64,000 bases of DNA from Bathymodiolus brooksi (GCA_963680875.1 OY804589.1:16388028-16452027), one strand, 5' to 3'. Shown: positions 31,134 through 43,609, counted from the first letter of the stretch. Made by a program: numbers and translations. Notes: generated by a model not told the origin, from the letters alone.

Positions 31134-31791
31134 CGTAACCCTCAGCCCGCTTTTGCTCACAGCGAGGGTTACGAATCGGTCCCATTCAACGTATGGGAGC
31201 AGCGCCCGGAGTGATTCACACAGGGCGGTTTTTGTCCTAATTCCGTTGTGATTGGAAAAATTAACGGGGGTGAAAGATAAATATATTTAGGTAAACCTTG
31301 AGGTGTTAAGTAAACGCTGCATCAATCCATGGTAGACTTATATCCATCTGAAAATTTGAATGCATGAAATCTTCTTTCTGTCCGACATTTTGCTTACAAG
31401 TTGCTATTTCACGTGCACTTGCCTCGTTGCCTCGTTGCCTTATTTATATCAATCGTAGTAAAACATCATAGTAAAGTTTTTTATATTTGGCATTTAGATC
31501 CATATATGAATAGGCTCCGCCCATCACGAGAGTATACGTAAGGCGCCATGTCGGACAAGAAACAATTTTCGAATACTAAATCGATCGTGAAGGTAGAAAC
31601 AGGTATTGTGACACTTATTTCGTATCGCCATCACTTAAAATTGTAGGGAATAATAAATTATGACCAGATATGCAAAAAGAAAATTGAAATATTCACTTAA
31701 CGAAAATTTTAATTTGCTCCCATACGCTGAATGGGACCGATTCATAACCCTAACTGGAGCTCAAGCGGAATGAGGGTTACGTTATCGTATC
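31134..31791. mobile_element. 658-bp TIR element (MITE-like)
   Basis: GATACGATAACGTAACCCTC at 31134 is repeated inverted at the right end. The TIRs run about 70-75 bp (through GAATCGGTCCCATTCA(A/G)CG) with a few mismatches. TA flanks both ends. No coding content inside; the interior includes CATGTCGGACAAGAAACAAT. Non-autonomous DNA transposon, superfamily unresolved. Confidence 0.75.
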
Positions 31792-32734
31792 TATATATAC
31801 ATGTATAATAATTATATAAAAGACAGGTAAGACCTTGAGGTCTTTGTTATTCAATATGATAAGAAATGTTTGACCTGCATGACAACTGGACAGTATTTCC
31901 TTATTAAATTCTCTAGTAAATTAGGACATATTAAAATATTATATGCAAAGTATAATTAATCTGAAGCTTTACACCACATGATGTTTATCATATTACTCAA
32001 CAACCAGTGGAAGTATATGTAGAAAATATTAAATGGTTGTACACCACTACTGGAGGATGTGCCATGTCTGTTTCTTTTAAAAATTCCACTTAAAATGCTC
32101 TTAAGGGGCCCAGTGTTGTTCTCTGTAAAATCCGGAGTGTGTTGTTGAGATAATTTTTGAGGTGATACAAACTCTATGGAAATAACGTTTATGTGTGTTA
32201 AAAACGTAGCGAGTGCGAAATATGAGGTGTGAAAAATGCCATTTTTAAGCCACCATCTTTAAAGCATGGTCTGTTTTGGTGCGATAAAAAACGTAGCGAG
32301 TGCGAAATACAAGAAATGAAAGTGCTATACGCGCGATTTTATTATCGTTTGCCGTGTATTTTGAACGATAAAAACAATTTTCTAGAAAGTCAATGGCACG
32401 AAGAGGTCACTGTCCCATGAAAAGCTCATAAGAAAAAAATATGTTCGATGCAACTATCCTATGGTTAATAACTTATCTTGTCATAGACATGACCGTTCAC
32501 GTTGAGGACGATTACAGATTGAGAACCCGCGTGTTTCCAGATCAGGACCCTATCATTTACGTTCCTAAAAATATGCAATTTGTTTGAACAGTTGAATTGT
32601 TTTGTCTTGACCAATGTTCCATTATAGATAGAGGGTACTTCTTTTCAATATATCGGGTGTTTTATATTTACTGTCACTAGGTATCTATTGAATTTAATAT
32701 TAATGTTTTACAAAACGTTCAAGATAGTATTGAA
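31792..32734. other. AT-rich; short direct repeats
   Basis: AAAACGTAGCGAGTGCGAAA occurs at about 32201 and 32288. No gene seen; a 63-codon frame between the repeats is unconvincing. Confidence 0.5.
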
Positions 32735-33010
32735 GTATGTATGGTTAGTATGTCTTTCAAGAATGGAATAAGGTTTGTGGCACTGTAATGATGGACACGT
32801 CAAATGTACATTAGTTATATATTAGATAGTTTAATATTGTGTACAATCGCTGCATTGGATTTATATAAAATGGAATACGTCAAACCCGATGTACATAGAA
32901 GTCTTTACAGTTGGTATGCCTTTCCAGAATGGTTTGTGCCATTGTAATGATGAACAGGTCAAATGTACATATGCACAATCGCTGCATTGGATTTACATAA
33001 AATAGTTGGT
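32735..33010. repeat. Diverged tandem duplication, two copies
   Basis: Each copy has a TATG(T/C)CTTTC(A/C)AGAATGG box, a CACTGTAATGATGGACA(C/G)GTC-type box, CAAATGTACAT and ACAATCGCTGCATTGGATTT. Copy starts are near 32745 and 32910. Confidence 0.7.
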
Positions 33011-33159
33011 CGCAAGGCAAACCATCCAGCTCGCCTGTGCAATCTATAGTTACATGTGAATGTCATAACCATGTGGTTAGTGTTTAATTTGGTTAAGAAC
33101 AATACTTCAGTTTAGCCAAAATAAAACCATTTAATGGTATTCAAAATGGACATATAAAT

Positions 33160-33660
33160 GTAATTGCAAAAATGTCGAAGTCATTCAGGCAGAAATAGTA
33201 GGTCACGGTGACCTATATTTGTGTGCGATGTGCTTAACTGTCCATGACAAACTCACGCGCAAAAATATCGAATTCATTCAGGAAGAAATAGTAGTTCACG
33301 GTGACCTATATTTGTGTGCAGTGTTTTTAACTGTCCACAACAAACTCACATGTGAAGTTTCATCACCTTGAACCAAGTAGTGTGTCTACATTGGACCTAA
33401 ACGTAAACGTTAACGCAAAAATGTCGAAGTCATTCAGGCAGAAATAGTAGGTCACGATGACCTACATTTGTGTGCGATGTTTTAGCTGTTCACGACAAAC
33501 TCACATGTGAAGTTTCATCAACCTGGACCAAGTAGTTTTTCTACATTGGACCTAAACGCAAACGTTAACATTGGACGCCGACGACACCGACGACGACGAC
33601 GCACAGGTGACGACATAAGCTCGCTTCCTGTACTTTGTACAGGCGAGCTAAAAATGGATG
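33160..33660. repeat. Tandem repeat ending in a bivalve-type hairpin tail
   Basis: Three units of about 110-150 bp, each with ATTCAGG(C/A)AGAAATAGTAG, TCACGGTGACCTATATTTGT and GACAAACTCAC. Then CGACGACACCGACGACGACG and a hairpin (GCTCGCTTCCTG...GTACAGGCGAGC) with an A tail at about 33650. The tail repeats the layout seen at 16400-16493. Confidence 0.8.
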
Positions 33661-33823
33661 TAAGCCTTTACATATACGTTCAATTATGTGATTACGTTTC
33701 CGTTTTGTAAGTTTATGGATGAATTGTATTCACGATACATTAATGTAACTATCGGAATAGTGTTAAGGTTTGATTGGATTGGTGTGATTTGATAATAATG
33801 AAGCACGATTCGATCGTTGTTAC

Positions 33824-33859
33824 AACCACAGGTACTTGTGGACAGGACCCTATGTTGCT

Positions 33860-33896
<37 letters not shown>

Positions 33897-34863
33897 CGAC
33901 TTTTTTTCATATAAACAACATTTTGCAACTTTCTATGTATCACTGTATGACATATATACAATAAATACAATCAAACAGTAGTTTCTATCCATGCCGGGTT
34001 TCTGACATGATATAAGTTAGAAGGTAAGTCACTCTTCTTTGTTTACATTGGGGTACTTGTTGTGCATTCAACTTAAATATAGTGAATAAAAAAGGCCTAC
34101 CTGTCTGGAAATTGGCTTATTCCTTCTCTGTATATATTATTCTCCCTGAAAACACACATCAATATTTATTTACAGCAGCAGACAACTCTCCATGGAACAT
34201 TTTCCACTCGCGTTTTGCGATTTTCAGACGACATTTTTGAAAACTCGAATAAAAGCTACGAAGTGTGATTATTAGCGACATGTGCTGGTCATTTGAAATA
34301 TTGACGATACGGTCAAACGCCAGAGTTTCGGGTAAAAAGTTCTGGAATTTTTTGGCGCAAAATTTAATTTTAGCCGGAACTCTCGCGTTTTACCGTATCG
34401 TCAATATTTCAAATGACCAGCAGATGTCTCTAATAATCACACTTCGTAGCTTTAATTCGAGTTTTCAAAAATGTCGTCTGAATATCGCAAAACGCGAGTG
34501 GAAAATGTTCCATGGAGAGTTGGCAGCTGCTGTAAATAAATATTGATGTGTGTTTTCAGGGAGAATAATATATACAGAGAAGGAATAAGCCAATTTCCAG
34601 ACAGGTAGGCCTTTTTTATTCACTAAATTTAAGATGAATGCACAACAAGTACCCCAATGTAAACAAAGAAGAGTGACTTACCTTCTAACTTATATCATGT
34701 CAGAAACCCGGCATGGATAGAAACTACTGTTTGATTGTATTTATTGTATATATGTCATAGAGTGATACATAGAAAGTTGTAAAATGTTGTTTATATGAAA
34801 AAAAGTCGATGTTAAAAAAGAAAAGGGAGCAACATAGGGTCCTGTCCACAAGTACCTGTGGTT
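33824..34863. mobile_element. 1.04-kb foldback element
   Basis: The left arm, 33824 to about 34320, is the reverse complement of about 34385-34863, starting AACCACAGGTACTTGTGGAC at the left and its complement at the right. The spacer is only about 65 bp, so the whole element is one long hairpin. A T-run of about 29 in the left arm faces a much shorter A-run in the right arm. The frame at 34265-34546 is antisymmetric repeat sequence, not a gene. No clear target duplication beyond AC. Confidence 0.85.
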
Positions 34864-35270
34864 ACTACATGTATATGCATTATCTAATTATAAATACTTT
34901 GTTCGTTTACAAAAAGATTGTCGGGTAAACATCAGATAACAGATTAGCACCGGTGGTTTTTATTTACTTTGATTAGACGGATAATAATTTATCCCATTCA
35001 TATTAAACCTATATAATTAATTTACAAAAATGTATAAATACTTTTTTACCTAGGGTTAGGGTTAGATCTTGATCACATGGTTATGCAATCTGCTCCCATC
35101 GGATCTTTATAAAAGCTCGTACCATACTACTAATGTTGTGCTTTTTGCTTTGCAATACATTTTACCTATGTTAAAAATACAATTATTGACTCCAGAAACG
35201 AATTGTGTAGTTGTAACTTTCTGATGCTATCCTCCAAACACTGAAACATTGGTTACTATCCGACTGTTAT
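34864..35270. other. AT-rich, no gene
   Basis: Contains a short CTAGGGTTAGGGTTAGATC (two GGGTTA units), too short to be telomeric. No gene seen. Confidence 0.6.
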
Positions 35271-36185
35271 CACTTTATGTCCGTCGCCTGTATACTTTCA
35301 AAATTTCGATCATCTCCTGGCCAATTTGAACCAAACCTTACAGTAATGATATTTTGAAAGATATCTAAGTAAATCCTTATTCGTTTTGATCAGACAAAAA
35401 CATGGCCTCCACAGCAAATTCTTGTTTGTGATTGGCTGACAGCTTGTCTGAGCCTGAATGTTTTACCTTTTCACCAAGGTTTGTGATATTTGGCATATGG
35501 GTGCTTCATTTGTCATATACTATCATGAGCCACCTATGACGTTGACCTGCCTTCAAGGTCGCATTGTTCAAATTTACACAATCACTTGAGTAAGTATTAT
35601 TTGCTTTCAATATTGTTATCCATGAAGGACCCATATATGAACATTTTGGATGACCTCTATAATAAGAAAAAAATTAATTCATTGAGTGAGTGATGGACAC
35701 TTTTTCAACTATAACATGGATCAAGTTACATTCAGGTCAAGTGAACTATTGTCATCACTTTGCGTACGACGTCACATTTCGTCTGTAAACTTTCACATTT
35801 TAATCTTCTTCTCTGAAAGCATTTGGACTACTAGAACCAAACTTGGTAGGAATGTATAGTGGATGGTCCTCTAAAACATTTATGCTTTGGGTTTTTTTTC
35901 GATCGGAAATCCATAAGAAGAACCAGAGATCCTAAGGGGGTTACATGGTGTTTCTTCTGATTTTGAATTTGGAGCATTAATTTTTCAAACACATTCTTGA
36001 TGTTCCGTATGCAATTCTCATTATGATGTATCTAACAGATTTTGTATGGCTCTTTCCATTTCTAAAATATAAAGGAGTCTACATGGGGCCAACACTCCGA
36101 CATTAGGACAGATAGATGACATGCACTTTTCCTTCAGAATAGCTCAACTGTCTCAGATGATCTAACAACTCAGCCTCTGGCTCAG
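35271..36185. repeat. Diverged interspersed-repeat block
   Basis: Phrases such as GGCCAATTTGAACCAAACCT and CTAGAACCAAACTTGGTAGG, with GTAATGAT or GAATGTAT following, and a closing CTGGCTCAGGTGAGAGA resemble units of the bivalve interspersed repeats seen elsewhere here (41675-42118, 16400). No coding sequence. Confidence 0.45.
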
Positions 36186-36254
36186 GTGAGAGAAACAATA
36201 AATATTATACATCTGAAAATTTAACCCAACATTGTTAGAATTAGATTTTTGAGC

Positions 36255-36362
36255 TGACAAATGTTTGTTCTTCCCTCAACAGGATTTGAACTTACACCAT
36301 TGATACAATGCAGCACAAGTCACCTAGCCTTATGTCCAATCCCCTAACACACTCGACCACAT
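36255..36362 (-). mobile_element. tRNA-like sequence, probably SINE-derived
   Basis: The minus strand reads GTGGTCGAGTGTGTTAGGGG, ATTGGACATAAGG, then GTAAGTTCAAATCCTGTTGA. These are A-box-like and B-box-like (GTTCAAATCC) elements of a Ser/Leu-type tRNA head. The arms do not fold into a full cloverleaf by eye, so I call it a SINE head or tRNA relic, not a tRNA gene. Confidence 0.45.
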
Positions 36363-37850
36363 TCACTATATAAAAATATAGCTTCAATAGTCAGTGTTAC
36401 GTTGTATCGTAAGGCGAATCTAGGGATAGACATAAGAGATGTGTTTAAGTGTGTGTAGATGTTACATATGCATTTTTTGTATGGAGTGGATCTTCCCAAA
36501 ACCGGCTCATCTGAAAACCGAACATTTAGTTTTGGTCCGGAATTTTTTCCCTATATATTTAAGTAAATTTTTCCTCTAGATAGGTGTCCCTCTGTATTCC
36601 GAACATCTGCGGTACTGTCCGGTCCAGAAAATATATTGTCTTCTCTATAGACTCGTGTACATTATCACCACCAAATAACCAATAACACCATTGAATCTAA
36701 CTCGTGTACCTTCTACTACTGTTATTTATAACTAAATAAATTAAAACAAAAACACAAACTTAAGTTTGTCGACTAGCTTGAGTATTTTTTCTGAGCCGCC
36801 GATTTTATTATTTCAAGAACCAAAAATACATCACAAATGTAATATGTACAATCATAATTATATTTCATAATACATATCAGATACAACTGAAACATCTAAA
36901 ATATACAACCCCCAAATGCCCCGTAGATTAGGTTTATTTTTGCTTTTGAAAACGAATTTATTGGAAGAAAACGTCGTTAACGCACAATTTTCTCATGTAA
37001 CGCGTTACAAAATATCTGTATGTCTTTTACATTTTTCTCAGTAAAAACCTAAAAATACGTTTTTCGGACCATTTTTTTTGTGGGATCGGAAGCAGAGTCA
37101 GCGTGCTCTATGACCCCATTACTGATTTCTGATTAAAGCAATGCTTGAAGGAAAAAATCAGTAAGTTCATGGAAAGAAAAGAACGTAACGCTGAAGGAAA
37201 AACATCTGCATGCCAAATATCAAGCTTTATTTCAGCTATGTTTTACAAAATTTTCACAAAAAAGTATACATATCAAATGTTATTATCTTCAAAAACGAAA
37301 AAGTCTTTTCAAAATGATTTTTTTAAAGCAGGTTAAAAAATATTCCTAAAGGAGTAAGGTTAACAAAATGTCCAGTTGCAACTTGACGTAAAAAAAAACC
37401 ACGAAGTATAAAACTACACATTCGAAAGTATATTTTTCGCTCATAATTTTCGCGCTAAATCCAAATAACAAAAAATGTTCATTTTCAGTGGCAGAGAATG
37501 AACTTTACAAACTTGATTTCTGATAAAAATTACGATTTCTACGTAAATTGGTAGAAGGTTATATTTACCAAATTTGTCCAGTAAACGTTTTTTCTTATCG
37601 ACGGCAAAATATCGTCGCGCTACTTCTATATTTTTCTATAGTTTTCTATTAAAATTAAAACAAATAAGCAACAACTAAAAACAGACGACAGTGACAGTGT
37701 GTTTCTATTTTATCGTTGTTCAATGCATATGTAAAATCTAGAGAGAATCCGGAACACCATTAGTCGGCCAATACGAGAAAAAAAAATCTGTATCACAAAG
37801 GCAGTTTTACATCTTATTTGTGTAAATATGACAGTAGTTAATTAATAATT
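36363..37850. other. AT-rich, no gene
   Basis: Around 36498-36630 are ACCGG/TCCGGAA boxes (AAAACCGGCTCATCTGAAAA, TTGGTCCGGAATTTTT) like the subterminal boxes of the 20845-22241 element, probably a relic of that type. No gene seen. Confidence 0.5.
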
Positions 37851-37855
37851 ACCTA

Positions 37856-37982
37856 TGATTACGTGATGATTTCCGTATTGGCCTAATTATTAGTCCGAGC
37901 GTAGCTGAGGCGAAGCCGAAGGCCAATACAGCTGTCCGAGGACTAATAACTAGGCCAATATGGAAATCATCACGTAATGATA
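37856..37982. mobile_element. Hairpin MITE, about 125 bp
   Basis: ATTACGTGATGATTTCCGTA at 37859 pairs with its inverted copy ending near 37979. Arms are about 42 bp (to GGCCTAATTATTAGTCC) around a loop containing GCGTAGCTGAGGCGAAGCC. Confidence 0.75.
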
Positions 37983-38063
37983 TCTTTATTAATTAACCAT
38001 AAAATGGGTATTTATAAAATTGATATATTTATTAATTAACCATAAAATGTTATCTTATAATGG

Positions 38064-38182
38064 GTATTATAAAATCATAAACTCGTCCAATATAAAAAAA
38101 AATAAGCCAATATTGGAAAAACTAAGTCAATATTGATATTGGCTTAGTTTTTTTATATTGGCAGAGTTTATGATTTTATATT
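38064..38182. repeat. Second hairpin, about 115 bp
   Basis: AAAATCATAAACTCGTCCAA pairs with TTGGCAGAGTTTATGATTTT. The inner arms AAGCCAATATTGG and TATTGGCTTAG also pair. AT-rich foldback, close to the hairpin MITE. Confidence 0.7.
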
Positions 38183-38260
38183 GTAATGACAGTTTAGGTT
38201 GTATTGACAGCAATAACATAGAGTTAATCAATAATTTAACATATTTAGGGTTATAGTTAT

Positions 38261-38395
38261 AGTGTTTAACACCATTTCAACAACATTTCAGCCATATCGT
38301 GGCGGTCAGTTTTATTGGTGGATGAAACATGAGTATCCCGGGAAAAAACCCACAGATCTGCCACAAGTCATTCGACATACTTTATCACATAAGGT
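38261..38395 (-). mobile_element. SINE, copy 2, partial
   Basis: Minus-strand 3' half of the SINE family: the complement of GTGGTGTTTAAC...tail, with the GACTTGTGGCAGATCTGTGG and CCCGGGATACTC body sequence. The tRNA-like head is missing. Confidence 0.7.
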
Positions 38396-38599
38396 TTATC
38401 TGACATATAAATATTGAAATTCCACATCAAAGTATAATAATAATACATAATTACATTCTGACAAATAAAATGGCAAATTTTCACGCATGAGGTTCAAGAC
38501 AATATACCTTGCCCAGCGTGTGGGGTCTTTTTATAACTTTCATCATGCATTCCAGAAAATAATGATTCGCAATGGGGTTCAAAACCTGAATGAAAAGTC

Positions 38600-41290
38600 A
38601 AAATTCAACCGGAATCTCGATTTTAATAATAAATAGTCATAGTTCAACCAAAATCTCAACTTTAATAGCCATAGTTCAACCAATATCTCAACTTTAATAG
38701 TCATAGTTCAACCAAAATCTCCACTTTAATAGTCATAGTTCAACCGAAATCTCAACTTTAACAGTCATAGTTCAACCAAACTCTCAACTTTAATAGTCAT
38801 AGTTCACCCAAATTCTCAACTTTAACAGTCATAGTTCAACCAAAATTTCCACTTTGATATCCATAGTTCAACCAAAATATCAACCTTAATAGTCATAGTT
38901 CAACCGAAATCTCAACTTTAAGTCATAGTTCAACCACAATTTCAACTTTAATAAACATAGTTCAACCAAAATCAAAACTTTAATTGTCATAGTTCACCCA
39001 ACATCCCAACTTTAACAGTCATAGTTCAACCAAAATCTCAACTTTATTAATAGTCATAGTTCAACCGAAATCGTTCAACCGAAATCTCAACTTTAAGTCA
39101 TAGTTGAACCAAAATCTCAACTTTAATAGCACAGTTCAACCAAAATCTCAACCTTAATAGTCATAGTTCAACCAAAATCTCAACTTTAATAGTCATAGTT
39201 CAACCAAAATCTCAACTTTAATATTCATAGTTCAACCAAAATCTCAACTTTAAGTCATAGTTCAACCAAAATCTCAACTTTAACAGTCATAGTTCAACCA
39301 AAATCTCAACTTTATTAATAGTCATAGTTCAATCGAAATCGTTCAACCGAAATCTCAACTTTAAGTCATAGTTGAACCAAAATCTCAACTTTAATAGCAC
39401 AGTTCAACCAAAATCTCAACCTTAATAGTCATAGTTCAACCAAAATCTCAACTTTAATAGTCATAGTTCAACCAAAATCTCAACTTTAATATTCATAGTT
39501 CAACCAAAATCTCAACTTTAAGTCATAGTTCAACCAAAATCTCAATTTTAATAGTCATAGATCACCCAAATTCTCAACTTTAACAGTCATAGTTCAACCA
39601 CAATTTCCACTTTGATATCCATAGTTCAACCCAAAATCTCAACTTTAATAGTCATAGTTCAACCGAAATCTCAACTTTAGGTCATAGTTCAACCAAAATT
39701 TCAACTTTAATAAACATACTTCAACCAAAATCTAAACTATAATTGTCATAGTTCACCCAACATCCCAACTTTAACAGTCATAGTTCAACCAAAATCTCTA
39801 CTTTGTTAATAGTCATAGTTCAACCGAAATCTCAACTTTAAGTCATAGATGAACCCAAATCTCAACTTTAATAGCATAGTTCAACCAAAATCTCAACCTT
39901 AATAGTCATAGTTCAACCAAAATCTCAACTTTAATAGTCATAGTTCAACCAAAATCTCAACTTTAATATTCATTGTTCAACCAAAATCTCAACTTTAATA
40001 GTCATAGTTCAACCCAAAATCTCAACTTTAACAGTCATAGTTCAACCAAAATCTCAACTTTAACAGTCATAGTTCAACCAAAATCTCAACTTTAATAGTC
40101 ATAGTTCAACCAAAATATCAAATTTAATAGTCATAGTTCAACCCAAAATCTCAACTTTATTAGCCATAGTTCAACCAAAATATCAACTTTAATATTCATT
40201 GTTCAACCAAAATCTGAACTTTAATAGTCATAGTTCAACCCAAAATCTCAACTTTAACAGTCATAGTTCAACCAAAATCTCAACTTTAATAGTCATAGTT
40301 CAACCAAAATATCAAATTTAATAGTCATAGTTCAACCCAAAATCTCAACTTTATTAGCCATAGTTCAAACAAAATCTCAACTTTAGGTCATAGTTCAACC
40401 ACAATTTCCACTTTGATATCCATAGTTCAACCCAAAATCTCAACTTTAATAGTCATAGTTCAACCGAAATCTCAACTTTAGGTCATAGTTCAACCAAAAT
40501 TTCAACTTTAATAAACATACTTCAACCAAAATCTAAACTATAATTGTCATAGTTCATCCAACATCCCAACTTTAACAGTCATAGTTCAACCAAAATCTCA
40601 ACTTTATTAATAGTCATAGTCCAACCGAAATCTCAACTTTAAGTCATAGTTGAACCCAAATCTCAACTTTAATAGCATAGTTCAACCAAAATCTCAACCT
40701 TAATAGTCATAGTTCAACCAAAATCTCAACTTTAATAGTCATGGTTCAACCCAAAATCTCAACTTTAACAGTCATAGTTCAACCAAAATCTCAACTTTAA
40801 CAGTCATAGTTCAACCAAAATCTCAACTTTAATTGTCATAGTTCAACCAAAATATCAAATTTAATAGTCATAGTTCAACCCAAAATCTCAACTTTATTAG
40901 CCATAGTTCAACCAAAATCTCAACTTTAATATTCATTGTTCAACCAAAATCTCAACTTTAATAGTCATAGTTCAACCCAAATTCTCAACTTTAACAGTCA
41001 TAGTTCAACCAAAATCTCAACTTTAATAGTCATAGTTCAACCAAAATATCAAATTTAATAGTCATAGTTCAACCCAAAATCTCAACTTTATTAGCCATAG
41101 TTCAAACAAAATCTCAACTTTTTTAATAGTCATAGTTCAACCAAAATCCCAACTTTAATAGCTTTGGTTCAACTAAAATCTGAACTTTAATATTCATAGT
41201 TCAACCGAAATCTCTACATTAATAGTCATAGTTCACCCAAAATCTCAACATTAATAGTCATAGTTAAACTGAAATTTCGACTTACAGACA
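38600..41290. repeat. 32-bp satellite array, about 80 units, with higher-order structure
   Basis: The unit is TCATAGTTCAACCAAAATCT then CAACTTTAATAG. It repeats about 80 times over 2.7 kb with variants (GAACCG, CATCCC, TTCCACTTTGATATCC). Variant order repeats: a block of about 265 bp recurs at 39045 and 39310, and a block of about 800 bp (from TTCCACTTTGATATCCATAG) recurs at 39605 and 40407. This points to segmental amplification. No coding potential. Confidence 0.95.
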
Positions 41291-41674
41291 ATAGTCATTG
41301 TTGGTTTTCAGGAATACATCTTCTTACCTGTACATGTATGTAAATAATAACAAAATAAAACATCTAATGGGCTGACAAAATATAAAAAATATTGACTGCT
41401 GGGGATGTACATAACATTCACACTCAAGTTTGGTTTAAACTGCAGTTCAAAGATTCCTGACATAACAAAATTATGAAATGCAAATAAAGGATGATAGACA
41501 AATGGCAAAAGCTCACTCTGATTTTTGCCAATGCAGTACTGAAAATACATACAATGGTAACTATTCACCAATAGTAAGTAACTGGTAAATTCTACCAGTA
41601 AGAAGAGTTTGAAGATTCCAAAAGGGGTAATCATAATCTGTAACCGTAGAAAGACAGACAACACAATGGCCAAA
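41291..41674. other. Non-coding; unsupported 121-codon frame
   Basis: The minus-strand frame 41308-41673 is hydrophobic and AT-driven with no recognisable domain. It ends where the next interspersed repeat begins. I treat it as repeat-derived. Confidence 0.4.
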
Positions 41675-42118
41675 AGAACTAGAGGCTCAGTGGACTGAGC
41701 CTGTGTCGCTCACATTTCATTCTGCTTTGAGGAAACTTAAAACAGAGCCTTCCATAGGTGCTCCCCACCAAGGTTCGGTTCATTTGACCAAGCAGTTTCA
41801 GAGAAGATGATTTTTAGAAATCAACCAAACAGAAACAATAATTGCCTATGGCAGCCATGTTTGTTAACAGATCGGGATGAAATTAGCAATCTTTATAGAG
41901 CACCTTCTATAGATGCTTCCTACCAAGTTTCGGTTCAATTGGCTAAGCATTTTCAGGGAAGAAGATTTTTAGAAATCAACCAATCTGAAACAAGATGGTT
42001 TGTAAACGGATAGGGACAAAATGAGCAATCTTTATAGAGGACATTCCATAGACACTTTCTACCAAGTTTCGGCTCATTTGGTAAAGTGGTTTCAGAGGAG
42101 AAGATTTTTAAGAATTGG
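41675..42118. repeat. Interspersed repeat with about three internal units
   Basis: Begins AGAGGCTCAGTGGACTGAGC, CTGTGTCGCTCAC. Units then restart at about 41760, 41905 and 42045 with CC(T/A)TC(C/T)ATAG(G/A)TG, ACCAAG(G/T)TTCGGTTCA and GAAGATTTTTAGAAAT. I associate this layout with bivalve repeats. Confidence 0.65.
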
Positions 42119-42120
42119 GA

Positions 42121-42728
42121 GCGAGAACGATCAAACATATATGTTTCGTTTCGCTAGATATTTATCTACATTCTTCTATACTTACTTACCTGTTAATATT
42201 CATTTCCAGCTCATTATCATAACAAATGTCTCGATGTTAACTGATCCCGCCTACTTCGTTCCGCCATCTTGTCATTGTGGTATTCTCGCTTTGAGGTCAC
42301 GTGACTTTTGAGAGAAAACTCTTAAGAGAAAAACATGTGTTCGGCTTGATTACATGAAAAACTTGAAAATGTTGAATAAGAGTTCACCTCAACTGAATAA
42401 CCATAGAAGAAAATAACATTTATGGTTAATATTTGTAAAATATTTCACTCTAGGTTGACTAAATATTTTATTTCAGATAAAAAATCGCCGTGCAAAACCT
42501 CCGGTAAAACGTAAGCAAATCGAACACATGTTTTTCTCTTAGAGTTATCTCTCAAAAGTCACGTGACCTCAAAGGGAGAATACCACAATTACCAGATGGC
42601 GGGATCAGTTAATATCGAGACATTTGTTATGATGATGACCTGGAAATGAATATTAACAAGTAAGTAAGTATATAAGAATATAGATAAATATCTAACGAAA
42701 CGAAATATATATGTTTGATCGTTCTCGC
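42121..42728. mobile_element. 608-bp foldback/TIR element
   Basis: GCGAGAACGATCAAACATAT at 42121 is inverted at the right end (GTTTGATCGTTCTCGC to 42728). The arms are about 215 bp, through CACGTGAC(C)T sites (GGTCACGTGACTTTTGAGAG and its complement), with a central AT-rich loop. No coding content. Confidence 0.8.
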
Positions 42729-43601
42729 ACCCGATTTCATGACATCAATTTGCAAAAAAGCGGCGCAACATTTTCACTTCGCAGTTTCGAAAGTTTTTGA
42801 TAGGGTGAAATCCGTAGCCCTGTGGTCCGCAAATTTCAGAAAACTGGCCAAGGACCATAAGGGCTACGGTTCCGGAGCTAAGGACGTCCGCGTTGTATTG
42901 GTCAAAGTTTTGATCGATCCGAGTAAATATTAGACCACCCGCGTAGATTCTGCAAAAAATAAAACAAAACAAAAAACACACCAAGGCGAGTTTTTCTACA
43001 TCGGCTGCAAATGGTCCAAAAATAAATTTGATATTTTCTGAAAATATTGTAGTTCTAAATTAAGTCAAATTTATTCTATAATCATCTTTTACTAATCCGT
43101 AACTAGAAAGTTTTATTTTCTGGACACACTTGAAAAAGGTGCTGTGTTTGTTTACAGTACACTGTACATGTCGTCACGATTTACGGAATTGACGCAGTTG
43201 CAAATGAAATAGATGTAGTTTTGAAATTTTTTGACTTGGGAATGAAAATACAAGATTTTATTTAACAAAAACAAAACAAAGTAGCTATTATTTAAATCTT
43301 TTTCATGAAAGTATTTACTTTCGTATCTATGTTGGCTTTCAACATTCGGGTTTAAATGTCAGCGCACCAACATGTTTAGTCTCGCGAGACCGACGCGAGT
43401 AATAGTGAAATAGTGCATCAGTATGTGGTCTACCGAGGTGGTCTACCGTAATGTAAGAAACTACCCTTTTACAACGGGGACAAACATCAGCGGGTACCAA
43501 TGTTTGCGTCTAATTAATAAACAACTCTAGCATTAAAAATAAGCATAAATCATACACGAACTTAAATATAAGACATTCTCATCACAGAACATAGTTTAAA
43601 A
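42729..43601. other. No supported gene
   Basis: A short frame (42715-42933) with FRKLAKDHKGYGSGAKDVRV is not recognisable and overlaps the foldback end. The rest is AT-rich. Confidence 0.5.
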
Positions 43602-43609
43602 CATATCAT

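Noticed and set aside
34265..34546. 93-codon frame in the hairpin element
   Set aside because: Spans the palindrome centre, so the two halves are antisense of each other.
35050..35068. Telomeric repeat (GGGTTA)
   Set aside because: Only two units, insufficient for an interstitial telomeric array.
36255..36362. Functional tRNA gene
   Set aside because: B-box-like sequence is present but I cannot fold a complete acceptor stem and anticodon arm; more likely a SINE head.
38600..41290. CRISPR-like array of 32-bp repeats
   Set aside because: Units are contiguous with no unique spacers, in a eukaryotic context with no cas genes. It is a satellite.
41308..41673. 121-residue hydrophobic protein
   Set aside because: AT-driven hydrophobic composition, no recognisable domain, and flanked directly by satellite and interspersed repeat.
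42715..42933. 72-codon frame with KLAKDHKGYGSGAKDVRV
   Set aside because: Starts inside the foldback TIR and has no splice site or homologue I recognise.
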